From: Siphonodentalium dalli
Taxonomy: Eukaryota; Mollusca; Scaphopoda; Gadilida; Siphonodentaliidae
Assembly (NCBI GenBank): GCA_032622095.1
Contig: CP136066.1
Location: 184,300,716 to 184,364,715 of the forward strand
Length of the DNA stretch: 64,000 bases
Reading direction: 5' to 3'
Position 1 is the stretch's first letter. Every line of letters begins with the position of its first letter. Below, in pieces: positions 43,804 through 55,475 of the stretch. The notes beneath the pieces are model-generated. The model saw nothing but the letters and a program-made list of their open reading frames with translations, made no database searches and was not told the DNA's origin. Both the position numbers and the translations under genes were made by a program.

Positions 43804-45450
43804 TCAAAACACCGACGTGGAACCGGACATCCGTTTGTGCGCAACCGCAGCGACGAACTTTCTGCTCAGTTTCCCAGTTGGTGTCGTTGGGAATGATTCT
43901 AAAAACACAACACATTTTGCTTTGTATTCTGGTCGTGTTATGTGATAATTTATCTCTTCCCTTAGGTCTGCTTCCGTGACATCAACTCCCGGGGCTCGTA
44001 TGATGCAGAAACAGTTATCTTCACCATATATTTCATCCGGAGTTGGCACGACAATAACATCTTCGATTGCCGAAAGATGGATCTCTTTTGCAGCATATTC
44101 AATGTCACTGGAATAAGTTGTCACCGACCCTCTTGTTATCGCGTCATCGTCCCTACCAATCACGAAAACCGTACCATCTTCTGTGATGTAGCCGTTGTCC
44201 GATGTATCATACCACCCGGTTAAAGGTCGCACACTGCGGGTCATTTCTTCATTTCCATAGTAACATAAAAATCCGTATTGAGTCCTTACGTGAACCCTAC
44301 CTAACACGTTCCGTTGAACCACATCGCCATGTTTATTTGTGATCTTCACTTCGACATCGGTGGAGGGATATCCGCAAGAATAATTGGGGATGACGTCACC
44401 AGTAGTAGCGACCCCGCCAGTCAGGTAACCCATTTCCGTACATCCGTAAGCATACAAAATGACCTTGACCCTTTGCAGAAATGTGGTAATTTTGCCATCA
44501 ATTGGTGATCCCCCTACAGTGATAACTCGAATGGTTTCAGGGATATCCATGACTATTCCTTTTTTCAATATATAATTAAGCACTGGTGCGTTCGTCGAAA
44601 GCCAGGTACACGATTCTTTCTCGATAGTCTCAAATATGGTTGCTGTTTCTGATATGTTGACTTTTGAGAATGTTACCACTGAAGTTCCACGAATTATGTC
44701 GAAAATCGGACTAGCTACTTGCCAAAACAATGGTAATGTCGTCAATCGCTTATCGTCTGAAGTTATTTGATCGGAGCCCCAGAATCTCTTATACAAGTGC
44801 AACACGGTCGTATGAGAGAACGCAATGAGTTTTGGTTTTCCTGTAGTTCCAGAAGAACGCATGATCACCGCAATGTCGTCTGGATCGATGCACACGCCAC
44901 CGTGACTGCCATATGACGCCGACATTAAAGTGTTGAAATGATGAAGGTTACTATGATCTGTTTGATTGCCGATGACTATGGCATGCATCAGTTTGGAGTT
45001 GTCGTTCTTGTTACTAAGGAATGAACTGACAGCGGATGTTAAACTCCCATTGCTATCGTCAATAACAATAGCGACTGCTTCCCTTGCGATGTCCAATAGG
45101 TCAGAAAAGTCGCTCATGACGAAGTATGTATAGAGCGGAACAGCTCCGGCCATAATTACCCCAAAGTATGATACAAGCCCTTCGATGGAAGGACTTGGAC
45201 AAAAAACAACTAGGTCAGCTTTTGAGACAGACATGGACTGGAGAGCTTTGGCGAATTTTCTAGATCGCTGATAAAGTTCTCCAAATGTAATACTCGTTCT
45301 CTGAAAGTCAGTAGTATATATGATGTACGCCTCCTTATCTGCGTTTTGTAACGCTCTCTTCTCAAGTTCGTTTTGAATTGTACCATAGACATTCCATTTG
45401 CCGCTTGTGGTAGGTCCCTTGAGATAGCTGATGTTAGAGAAGTCTGTCAT
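43804..45450 (-). CDS. Acyl-CoA synthetase-like enzyme (ANL / AMP-binding superfamily)
   Basis: 548 residues from the Met of MTDFSNISYL. The frame is open 18 codons further upstream, but a strong acceptor (minus TTTCCCCCGTCATTTCAG, AG at 45462-45461) sits 10 bases before this Met, so a 5' intron and this start are likely. Family motifs appear in order: SSGTTGKPK (199-207, ATP-binding loop), YGCTE (335-339), GWYDTSD with the adenylate-ribose Asp at 418, GR at 432-433 (hinge), and PTGK with Lys 527 (adenylation lysine). Such enzymes form an acyl-adenylate and then acyl-CoA; the substrate cannot be inferred. Oddities: the usual Gly after KPK is Leu, and TGD reads TSD. The length is normal for the ACSF2-like/medium-chain branch. 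I see no targeting signal. Codons are intact, with no frameshift, unlike everything around it. The coding region is one exon. Confidence 0.88.
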   Translation of the reverse strand: MTDFSNISYLKGPTTSGKWNVYGTIQNELEKRALQNADKEAYIIYTTDFQRTSITFGELYQRSRKFAKALQSMSVSKADLVVFCPSPSIEGLVSYFGVIMAGAVPLYTYFVMSDFSDLLDIAREAVAIVIDDSNGSLTSAVSSFLSNKNDNSKLMHAIVIGNQTDHSNLHHFNTLMSASYGSHGGVCIDPDDIAVIMRSSGTTGKPKLIAFSHTTVLHLYKRFWGSDQITSDDKRLTTLPLFWQVASPIFDIIRGTSVVTFSKVNISETATIFETIEKESCTWLSTNAPVLNYILKKGIVMDIPETIRVITVGGSPIDGKITTFLQRVKVILYAYGCTEMGYLTGGVATTGDVIPNYSCGYPSTDVEVKITNKHGDVVQRNVLGRVHVRTQYGFLCYYGNEEMTRSVRPLTGWYDTSDNGYITEDGTVFVIGRDDDAITRGSVTTYSSDIEYAAKEIHLSAIEDVIVVPTPDEIYGEDNCFCIIRAPGVDVTEADLREEINYHITRPEYKAKCVVFLESFPTTPTGKLSRKFVAAVAHKRMSGSTSVF

Positions 45451-45692
45451 ATTGATGAACCTGAAATGACGGGGGAAATAGGAATGTATCATGTGCATAA
45501 TCACACATTTAAAGGTATTTCATGTGACAAAACGCTACCGTGCTATAGCTACTGAGATTATATTTCCATATCTTAGACGCAGTTTGTCAATTTTGGTCGC
45601 AGGAAGATGGACTTGGCATAGATTATATTGCTTTTTGCGTAAGACATTTCCTTCGAAAAAAAAGTGATCAATCTAAAGAAGCTATATTCAGC
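45451..45692. other. Upstream region of the synthetase gene
   Basis: Presumed 5' intron sequence beginning at the acceptor 45461-45462. No second exon or promoter element is identifiable. Confidence 0.35.
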
Positions 45693-45924
45693 TTAAAGGG
45701 TCACTGTACACTAAATCCGACCATTTATGGGACCATCTCCTATTATACTCAATAGAATATATGCAACAAATGAATGCACGGAAAGTGCAAAATAGACTCA
45801 TTTACTTTATGAAAGATTTAAAAAATGGTAATTCTAATTGAAATAAGTTAATGACTGGACCGAGTCATAAATTCATTTTCATTATAATTACTATGTTTTT
45901 TTTACATCGTCATAAGGCACAGGA

Positions 45925-47079
45925 GTGTATTTTCACTCATCCGTGGCTCAAATTCATTCATGTGTTGACGAACAAGTGAATTCGTTTGGCCGACAACTAA
46001 TTTCGTTGTGCAGATCCGTTTCATTACGTATTGTAAATGGCAGAATAGTTGGTGACCTTTTAGGAAATTTTACAAGTCACCAATATAATGGCAGCAGTGT
46101 GGTCGATTACGTGTTAATCTCAGATCGAAATATATCAGATATTAAGTATTTTTGTGTCAAGTCCCCCAACGAATTCTCAGATCATTGCCCTCTGGCCATG
46201 CATTTACAATATAATAAAATCGACGAATCCCATGTGAATAACATATATAGCTACAATAAGCCGGACTTCAATTTCAAGTGGACACTGAATAGTGCACGTA
46301 AAGCTGTTGAGGTCTTAGAAACTTCTGAAATTCTAAATAAATTGTCAAAATTTCGAACCCAATATCATAATACCGAACAATCACATGCTGAACCAGCAGT
46401 GGATGAAATTACAACAATTATGCAATTAGTAAACGAGCAAGCATCCACCAAGGTAAGAAATTTGGGATTAAAAGCAAAAAAGAAACGCCCGTGGTTTGAT
46501 GAAAGGTGTCGCCATCTAAAATTTAATATGCTGCATATTTCAAAAAATATTAAAACATATCCATTTGACAAATCGCTCATAAATAAATTTCATACAGCAA
46601 AGAAAATTTACAAGCGGGAATTAAAATATAAACTGAGGTTATTTAACAAAAGTATTGAAGATAAGCTCAATGCGATAGAGACTTCTGATCCTAGCGAATC
46701 CTGGAATATGTTACAAAAGGTTAGGAAAAGCAAGAAACAAAATACGGATGAATTAGATCCTGACTCCGCGGTATCATTTTTCAATGACTTGTATTGCAAA
46801 GATGTGGATGGGACATCACATGTCACATATGTACCAAATAGTAAATGCCTTGATATCAAGCATGAAATTAACAATGATGAAATAACAAAGCATGAGGTTC
46901 ACGAAGCACTCGGCGAGATGAAAAATAAGAAGTCTCCAGGACCAGATAAGATTCGAAACGAACTTCTTAAAGCGGTAGTGCCGATAATTATTGACGATAT
47001 AACGCGACTTTTTAACATAGTATATGAATCCTCTCATTACCCAACTGGTTGGAGCGAATCTTTGTTGAAACCAATACAC
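45925..47079 (+). pseudogene. LINE-B, 5' part: endonuclease end and start of RT
   Basis: Encodes FGRQLISLCRS, VNGRIVGD, SSVVDYVLIS and EFSDHCPLAMHL (endonuclease C-terminal blocks). A basic linker with KKKRPWFDERCRHLK and the RT entry NKKSPGPDKIRNELLK follow, then GWSESLLKPIH. The 5' end of the endonuclease is missing. The frame is broken by an insertion after IH; the apparent carboxyl end (NERPITVG...) is inserted sequence. Confidence 0.88.
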
Positions 47080-48671
47080 AACGAGAGGCCGATCACGGTC
47101 GGCAGATGTTTAACCCATACCTTGGCGACAGTGATAAGCTATTTTCAGTTTGAACGCGAAAATCCATAAGCCATAGTCTTGTCAAGATACATCCTAAGTA
47201 TTGATGGGTAGAAAGAAGAACATTCTGCAGAAAACAATCTGCACACAGGTATGAACAGATAGAATCAATATTATCCAAGCAAGAAAAGAATCTGCACACA
47301 GGTATTATTAAACATGTAGAATCAAGTTATCCAAGCAAGAGGATCAAGAATATCCAAGCAAGACAAGAATCTTCACATATGTATGAACATGTAGGATCAA
47401 GATTATCCAAGCATGACAAGAATCTGCACACAGGTATTAACATGTAGAATCAAGAATATCCAAGGAATGGGATCAAGAATATCCAAGCAAGACAAGAATC
47501 TGCACACAGGTATTAACATGTAGAATCAAGAATATCCAAGCAAGAGGATCAAGAATATCAAAGCAAGACAAGAATCTGCACACAAGTATTAACATGTAGA
47601 ATCAAGAATATCCAAGCAAGAGTGATCAAGTGTTCTCTGCAAAATATCCTTATAGATCTCAGTTGTGCAGCTTTCTCTGGTAGTTACATGTTAGGTTGTG
47701 ATGTGTTGGGTCTGATAACAGATGCCTAAATAGCCAGTGCATTGAAAGTGGCTGGCTCTTGTGATAACAAACAAATCATTCTCTACATGGCAGATGACAT
47801 GAAGTGATTAAAAACATATCACTTTGTTTCATTTATCAACAGTGTTCTAAAATCTTACCCATGTCTCATTAATTTTCTCAAATGGCAGTTAGTTTAGAAA
47901 ATTCCAGAGAGGATATATATATAAAATCAGAAGTTATGGAATTCTCATTAAATTTAAATTGATCAAATAACTGAACCCCAGTTGCATAAAGATGCTTGAA
48001 TCTCAAGATTAGCTAAATGATTTTAGCAATGTTCTAAAGCCCATTTTGGTAACTTAACCTACAAAACCCTTTATTAAACAGCATGTGCTGTGTATTGTTG
48101 AAACTTTAAAAAACAATTAGATACCATAGCTTTTATCTGCACATTGGCATAAGAGACATCATAAAATAATATAGCCATATTAATAGCCAAGTAGTCCAAA
48201 GGCATGGGATGGAATTGTTGAATATGGCTCCAAACAAATTCACCAGTACATGACAATATTTTGGACCGATTTAAACCAAATTTGGTGTGCTGACTCAGGG
48301 TACCGTTGGTGGAGTTATAATAGTGTTAGTTTTTAAAATTTTGTTATTTAAATTATTTTTATTTTTTTTTATTTTTATTTTTTTTTAAGAGTGAATATTT
48401 TTTTTCGAAAAAGGGCCATAACTCAGTTAAAAATAGTCGGATCAAACCCATATTCGAACTCGATCTGTCTGTTATGCTGATAAATACATATACAAAATTT
48501 GGTTCCGATCAGATATAAAATGTTCGAGTTATCGCACCATGCGTAAAGTGTCTACAGACAGACAGACAGCCAGACAGAAAGACAGACGGACGGACGGACG
48601 GACGGACTAACGACGAGTGGTCAATCCGGACAACGACACTATGTTTACCATACTATGGTATGGGTAAACAT
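47080..48671. mobile_element. 1.6-kb insertion in LINE-B RT
   Basis: Bounded by LINE-B coding sequence on both sides (KPIH | RKGDRKDP). ATGTTTAACCCATACC (47105-47120) is inverted at the right end (GGTATGGGTAAACAT, 48657-48671). The right end also forms a local hairpin at 48641-48671. Inside are tandem CAAGAATCTGCACACAGG units (about 47215-47640), a GGGCCATAACTCAGTTAAAAA segment related to 52606-53115, and a GACA/GACG microsatellite at about 48555-48605. No transposase is seen. Confidence 0.7.
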
Positions 48672-50557
48672 AGAAAGGGTGATAGAAAGGATCCTAACAA
48701 CTACAGAGCTATTGCATTGAGCAATTCATTAGGAAAGCTGTTCAATAAGGTGATAAACACAAGGCTTTCAAATTATCTTGAAAACAATAATATTATAAGT
48801 GAAAATCAGTTCGGATTCATGAAGCACAAAAGTACAATTGATAGTGCATTTATACTCAAAACCATAATAAACCGATATAAAAGAGATGGAAAGCCTGTGT
48901 ATACTGCATTAATAGATTTTCGAAAAGCATTTGATTCTGTTAATAGACCAATATTATTTGAAAAACTGAAGCACATAGGTATAAGTGGGAATAACTTTAA
49001 AATGTTGAAATTGATGTATTTGAAAAGTTCATATATGGTAGACACAAAAGTAGGATATGTCCCTGCGAACGTTTCGACGATTGGAGTCCGCCAAGGATTA
49101 ATAATATCACCCACACTATTCAAAATATTCATTGATGATATAAGGTATGAATTTGATCCCTCATGTTCACATATCCGATTAGGAGATCAACTGATACGTC
49201 ATCTACTTTTTGCGGACGATTTGGTTTTGTTCTCTGACACAACAGATTGTCTCCAAAAATGTATAAATAAACTAGATACATATACGCGCGTTAATTGTCT
49301 AAGCGTCAATACTGAGAAAACAAAATGTTTTGTATTCCGAAAAGAATACACCCGAAATGTGCCAACTTTTTACATAAATGGGGCTATAGTAGATGTCGTA
49401 AAAGAGTATAACTACCTAGGTATAACATTTTGTGCCAGTGGATCATTTAAGAAGGCACAGGCTGAAATGCAATTTAAAGGTGTGAAGGCAGTATTCTCGT
49501 TGAGAAAGTCTCTTCGAGAACATTCTCTGTTCTCTGTTGATTTGTGGGTTAAACTCTTTGATAAACTCATCAAGCCAATTATTCTTTACGGATGTGAGAT
49601 ATGGGCTTCAGATATAAATTTGAACAGATTAAACACAATACCGTGTGAAATTACTCACATAAAGTTTTGTAAGTTTGTACTCGGAGTTAGTAAACAGGCG
49701 TCAAACCATGCAGTTGGGGCCGAGCTCGGAAGATACCCGATAGTGATCGATGCTCTATCCAGAGCTATCAAATACACAAAGCGAATTTCTGAATCAGATC
49801 CACATTCACTCATCTATACCGCAGCTATGTCCAGTGATGAATTTGTCATCCCTGAACATGAATCAGTGAGACTCGGCATTCCAAAATTAAATGAAATTGT
49901 TACCAATGCCTCAATTCACAAACAGATAAATGACATTAAAATCAAATTGAAAGAAAACCACATAGAGAATTATAAAACTGATATTTTCAAACGATGACAA
50001 ATGTTCGGGCGCGAATAAGTTAAGGACGTCCCGTGTAGTCAAACAACATTATACACAAGAACCTTATCTTAATATTGTCCAGAATATCGACAAAAAAATT
50101 ATGTTTTGTAAACTAAGAATTAGTAATCATAACTTGGAAATTGAAAAGGGTCGCCATAAACAGCCAAAAGTGTCACTTGATGAAAGAATTTGTAGGAAAT
50201 GTAACATGGAGGTTGAGAATGAAGAACACTTCCTTATGCGCTGCAACACATATGATAAGATGCGTAAACACTTCTTTTATGAGATAGGGATGATGAGTGA
50301 TAAATTTATTGGATTGAATGAAGGCCAAAAATTCCAATACATAATGCAAAATAACGAGCCTCATACATGCAACATAACCTGCAACATGGTCCGGACATTT
50401 TTCAAAGAAAGGTCAGATTCTGCTGATATAATAATGAAATAGTTACTGCAGTATATGTATTATGTTTGAATCATTGTTGACATTGTTATATATATTTGTT
50501 ATTTTGACATCGGTCTCGTGTGGACGTTTTATGTCATTAAACTATCTATCTATATTA
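48672..50557 (+). pseudogene. LINE-B, 3' part: RT core and zinc knuckle
   Basis: RT blocks in order: NNYRAIALSNSLGKLF, ENQFGFMKHKST, YTALIDFRKAFDSVNRP, IGVRQGLIISPTLFKIFIDD and HLLFADDLVLF (catalytic FADD), then YNYLGITF and LYGCEIWAS. The main frame ends at 49997. After frameshifts a second frame (50101-50442) carries CRKCNMEVENEEHFLMRC. The 3' end runs into TATC repeats at about 50540-50557. It belongs to the same broad jockey/CR1-like supergroup as LINE-A but is clearly a different family. Confidence 0.88.
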
Positions 50558-50664
50558 TGTTGGGTATACATGTAATAGGAGATAGTCCCACAAATTGTTG
50601 GATTTAGTGTACAGCACCACTTTAATCTTTCATAACATGTTTTGGATATTATATGGTTGCTATA

Positions 50665-51950
50665 ACGCGATAGAGAAATACGTCGATGTCTATCACCATA
50701 TACCTGGCCATCGGATCCAACTGAACGCCACTTTGGCAACCATCTTGTATTCGGAGTGCCATCATTGACAACATATAGCGTAATGTACATTATAGTACAA
50801 CAGAACATTCTCTGAAGCTGCAAGTGTTTCGACTGAATATTTCTCTTTTAATATAGCATGTTTGCAATGCCACATTTTGTTTCATTATCAACCTATCAAG
50901 ACTGACATACACCATATACACCATATATTAAAAACTACATGGTTTGTTCATTATTTTGTGTTTCCTTTCGATTCAAGAAAAATAGTAAGGTTATTTAAGG
51001 ATTATCATATGCATGTACAATGTATGTATTGTGTAGTCTTGTGATAAAAAAAACAATGAATTCCATGTTATTTCGTTTCGCACAATAGTCTCTAAAAGTA
51101 CCGCGCAGTGCTAAATGTTGTTAGCGTGCGCCGCGTGTATACTGTTCTGCAAATTTTTGATAGCCGTGGTCCCATGGGCATTTTATTTATAGATAATTGA
51201 TTTTTCCGGTTTAAGAGTCGAACTGAACGACCAGGAGGCCGAGTCCGGTAAAAGGTGTAGTTGGGAATTTCAATTTCGTTTATTGTCCTTTACATTATTA
51301 TGCCAATAATGTTGATTTTTGGTTTGTGACAAGCTATGTCAATTACCAATAAAATAAATTTAAAAGATAATTTGTAAGTCTTATATTTCAACTTGTATAG
51401 ATATTTTTCGTTCTGCAGCCCACTGATGGTTGTGGTCGGAGACGGCCGAGTCGACCGCCGGTTCGTTAATTAGGTGCTGGTTGTTATTGTTATTTTAACG
51501 GAATTCTGAGTTGGTCATTCGCGAAACCAATATATTTTATATTCTATAATTACAATCATGGGTATATAATATATGATCTTGAGCGCATTACCATTTCTGA
51601 CTATGGTTTTTCTTGTGAATTAATTGGGCAAAGGTACACATATAGGTCGTGTGTGTTGTGGTTCATTCTCAACGACTCGGCCAATTCCGCTTCGCTGAGG
51701 AAATAACGAAGCGGAAATGGCCGAGTCGTTATAATAGGTGTGGCTTTCACGAAGGGGCATCTGCCGCATCTCGCTACAGCGCGGAAATAATGTTTAACCT
51801 GGCGCCGGTCGAAACACTTGCAGTTCAAATAATGTTATGGTGTACTATAATGTACATTTTGTTATATGTTGTCAATGATGGTACTCCGAATACAAGATGG
51901 TCGCCAAAGTGGCGTTCAGCTGGACCTTATCAGTCTGTAATAGTATGGCT
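50665..51950. repeat. Inverted repeat with arms of about 150 bp
   Basis: 50665-50832 is found inverted at 51806-51950 (CACTTGCAG, TACTATAATGTACATT, AATACAAGATGGT). The frames on opposite strands that share VVNDGTPNTRW are products of these arms. Between them lies a dispersed repeat (51140-51610) resembling 38860-39180 and 40540-40690. Confidence 0.8.
51671..51730. repeat. 24-bp-arm GC-rich hairpin
   Basis: Arms 51671-51694 and 51707-51730 match at 23 of 24 positions (AACGACTCGGCCA...TTCG) around a 12-base loop. Confidence 0.9.
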
Positions 51951-51959
51951 ACAGTAGAA

Positions 51960-52605
51960 ATGTCGGTCAAGTTATTTTATTTTATGTCAAATAATCATAT
52001 ATTTAGGGCATAACCCGTTTATCGCGAAAATTATATAAACTAGCTATATAGATACGTTGTTCAACTGACAAGATTCGAGTGTTATCCAAAACTATGCGCA
52101 TCTGACGGAGAGGGTCCGACAATTTGATCCATTATAGACCGTTAAACATTAATTTTTATAGACCTGCTTGCCCTTATAATAATGATCTGATGACCTTAAT
52201 ATAAATAGGAGAATGTTGGGGAGATCGTCGTTGCGATGCTGCTGTTGCTGATATTCATGAGAGGTTGCACATCAACCGATTTGGGTTGGCTTCTTGACAT
52301 CTGATTACGCAACAGTACCGCTCTACTGTGCGACATTTCTGGTCCCCAACGAGTTTGTCTCGTACCGTGACTCAATTCGTACCGTATTCAAATACGTTTG
52401 TTGGCCCTGGCTCTATAGTTAGGCTAAAACGGGTTTTCACTTGATCGGTAATATTGTTAACAAGAACATCGATATGGGGCATGGCAAAATAACCCCTTTA
52501 GCCATTTCGAATTGTATAACCGCAAAATACAATGACAATTTGAGCTTACAAAGAATATCTGATAATATACTCCTAATTCCGATGCATAATGCTGTCAAAT
52601 TCTAT
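51960..52605. other. Non-coding, nothing recognised
   Basis: No recognisable frame, repeat or motif apart from short AT-rich tracts. Confidence 0.4.
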
Positions 52606-53115
52606 GTCGAAAAAGAGCCGTAACTCATGTGAAAATAATTGGACAGAACCCATTTTCGAACTTGGCCTGTATTTTTATGTTGGAAATACACATACCAACT
52701 TTGGTTCAGATCAAATAATTTTAACTAGAATTATCGGTCGGAAACCAAAAGTGTTAACAGACGGTCAAATTCTTAGTCGGAAAACAGCCGTAACTCATGT
52801 AAAAATATTTGAGCGGAACACATATTCGAACTTGGCCTGTGTTTTTAGCTGGGAAAACTTTGGTACCGATCAAATAATCAAAACTGGATCTTTTATCGGT
52901 CGGAAAACAAAAATGTTAACGGACGGTCAAATTCTATAACGAAAGGGCCGAAACTCATGTAAAATTAATTAGACGGAACCCATATTCGAACTTCTTATTC
53001 GCTTGTATTTTTAGATGGGAAATTACACAGAGCACCTTTGGTTCAGATCAAATAATCCAAATCCAAACTGGAATTATCGGTCCCAAACCAAAGATTTTAA
53101 CGGACGGACGTCCCG
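52606..53115. repeat. Three tandem units of about 155-175 bp
   Basis: Each unit has CCGTAACTCATGT (or a variant), CATATTCGAACTTGGCC, GATCAAATAAT and TTAACGGACGG. Related to the repeat in the LINE-B insertion near 48415-48560. Confidence 0.8.
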
Positions 53116-53511
53116 ATTGTACGACGGACGGACGACTCTACCAACTAAAGGGGGTTTACGAGGTAAACTGTTTAGGAGCTCATGCGTGTCTAACTTTATG
53201 AGTTTATACATACTTAGGATTTGACAGTTTACCCCTTATATGGGTATAACATAGCTCATAAACGGCAAATGTGCGAACTTCAAATCAGACACGATGTTGG
53301 ACTCCGCGATATTTATGTGGAATTTACAAATACCTTTGAAACTAATAGTAACCTCGTACACATTCATAAGACAAATTTATGCAAAAGTTAAGGAGGTTAA
53401 CCATATAAAGTATGAAGAGCTCCTAAACCTGATTTGCGTGGACAAAAGATATACATAAAAAACGGCAAATGTTGGCGCGGACGGACTGATAACATAATAC
53501 GAACAAAATCA

Positions 53512-55475
53512 CACTCTTAGAACCAGAAGTCCTTCAGAGAACCCAAAAAGGTTCTTCACCTTGTCACAATAGGAGCACCTTATTTGGTGCTTCAAATGAC
53601 CCCATCATAAGGTTCTACTGAAGAACCATATCATAAGGTTCAACAGAAGAACCCCAAGATGGTTCTTAAGGGAACCATAATGTGAACATGGTTCTTCAGG
53701 GAACCTTTATAAGAACCCCAGATGGTACTTCGGAGGACACGATCATAAGGGTCACACGAGGTTTCTCCAGAGAACCGTTCATATATCAGAACAGGGTTCT
53801 TAGGGGAACCATAATCTACCCCAACAGAGAACTTCAGAGAACCTGTAAGATGGAATAGCGTACGATGATAATATAGTATGCTTGCGCTCTTGCGTATATA
53901 TATCGCGACGTTCAGTACACTTTGAGGTTTTTTATAATAACTAATATAGATTGTCATAATATATTGAAGCATTTGGGGAATGATATATACCAGGCAGCTT
54001 ATACCTACGCGTTCCATACAATTCGCTTAATTTTGGTGTGATTCATATTCTTGAATACACGAAGGTGGTGAATTAGTCTGCACTTTAACATATATTTATG
54101 TATATTTTACGATTATCACACGAGGGTTCTTCATAGAACCTTTCATATATCAGAACAGGTTTCTTAAGGGAATCATAATCTATCCCAACATGGTTCTTTA
54201 GAGAACTTTTATAAGAACTCCAGATGGAATAGCGTACGATGATAATATAGTATGTTTTCGTTCTTGCGTATATCGCGACATTCCGTAAACTTTAATGGTC
54301 TGAGTGCACTGCCTGTGGTTTTACCCTTAGATAGCAAGTTTTGGCCCAATCGGTCGAGCTGTTTTCGAGTTTATAAAGGACACACACACACACGGAAGTC
54401 TCAAAATATATAGTAGACTAGCCGATGAGCCCGACGTTGTCCGGGCTATTAAAAAACCAAATTTCAAGTCGATAGCTCTACCCGTTTCCTAGATCTGGTC
54501 TGCGCATGCGCGAAGCTGGCGTCGCACGGGCTCGGCGACCCGATAAAATTCGTATCCGGGGCAAGATACATTCACATACCAAATTTCAAGTCGATAGCTC
54601 CACCCGTTTCCGAGATCTGGTCTGCGCATGCGCGAAGCTGGCGTCGCACGGACTCGGCGACCCGATAAAATTGGTATCCGGGGCAAGATACATTCACATA
54701 CAACATTTCTAGTCGATAGCTCCACCCGTTTCCGAGATCTGGTCTGCGCATGCGCGAATCTGGCGTCGCACGGGCTCGGCGACCCGATAAAATTCGTATC
54801 CGGGGCAAGATACATTCACATAGCAAATTTCAAGTCGATAGCTCCAGCCGTTTCCGATATCTCGTCTGCGCATGCGCGAAGCGGGTGCCACACGGGCTCG
54901 CCAATACGACAACGACGACCGCCTTGTCAAACTACACATACAAACCAAGTTTCGTCCCGATCGGTCGAGAATCGTAGATTTGTATAAATGACAGACAGAC
55001 AGACAGACAGACATACAGACAGAGGTCTTCAAAATATATATGAGATTACTCACCATTTTTGGTTAGTAGTAGGCCTACATTATTTGCTTTAAGCTACGCG
55101 TAAAAGTCTGCATTATATAATGCAGAGAAGTGTACAGTACACACTACTTTGCATTACTTGAGAAAATGTAATGCATTGCAATGAATTTCTATTATACATT
55201 ACTATTCCCCAACCCTGCGAACAAACACATACTCCTCCTTTCTCTCTGGTTGATGTTTTATTCATGTTAATCACTGAATTCGGCTCCATGGTACATGTAA
55301 CAACTGCATTATTGTTTGGTCATGAACCCTTCAGCATCCAAAAGAACCCTAGTCAAACACCGACAAACCCTATCGATTACAGAGAACCTTTTCTGACACC
55401 GAGGAACCTATGTGTTCTTACAGAGAACCCTTGAGTTCTTCAAAGAACCCCAAAGAACCCTTATTTCTTAGAGTG
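53512..55475. mobile_element. 2-kb TIR element with CACTCT ends and GAACC repeats
   Basis: Starts CACTCTTAGAACC and ends in the inverse of CACTCTAAGAA. AGAACC/GGTTCT motifs recur throughout the first and last few hundred bases (53520-53850, 54120-54230, 55320-55465). No transposase frame is seen. Confidence 0.6.
54458..54900. repeat. 122-bp tandem repeat, 3.6 units
   Basis: Units start CAAATTTCAAGTCGATAG (near 54459, 54580, 54702, 54824) and contain GGTCTGCGCATGCGCGAA. Open frames on both strands over it are by-products. A GACA microsatellite follows at 54989-55021. Confidence 0.9.

Larger units (their letters stand above)
45693..50625. mobile_element. TTAA-flanked inverted-repeat element enclosing LINE-B
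   Basis: Left end TTAAAGGGTCACTGTACACT (from 45693) is inverted at the right end, finishing with TTAA at 50622-50625. The arms match over about 60 bp with several mismatches. The interior is almost entirely LINE-B. The terminal sequence is similar to, but distinct from, the MITE family at 240 and elsewhere. Confidence 0.7.

Noticed and set aside
47215-47640. CRISPR-like regular repeats
   Set aside because: Units are contiguous degenerate tandem repeats without unique spacers, in a eukaryotic transposon context.
50542-51957. Frames sharing VVNDGTPNTRW on opposite strands
   Set aside because: Arms of an inverted repeat. No further protein evidence.
54489-55056. Overlapping frames on both strands
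   Set aside because: Caused by the 122-bp tandem repeat. The repeat length is not divisible by three, so the frames shift between units.
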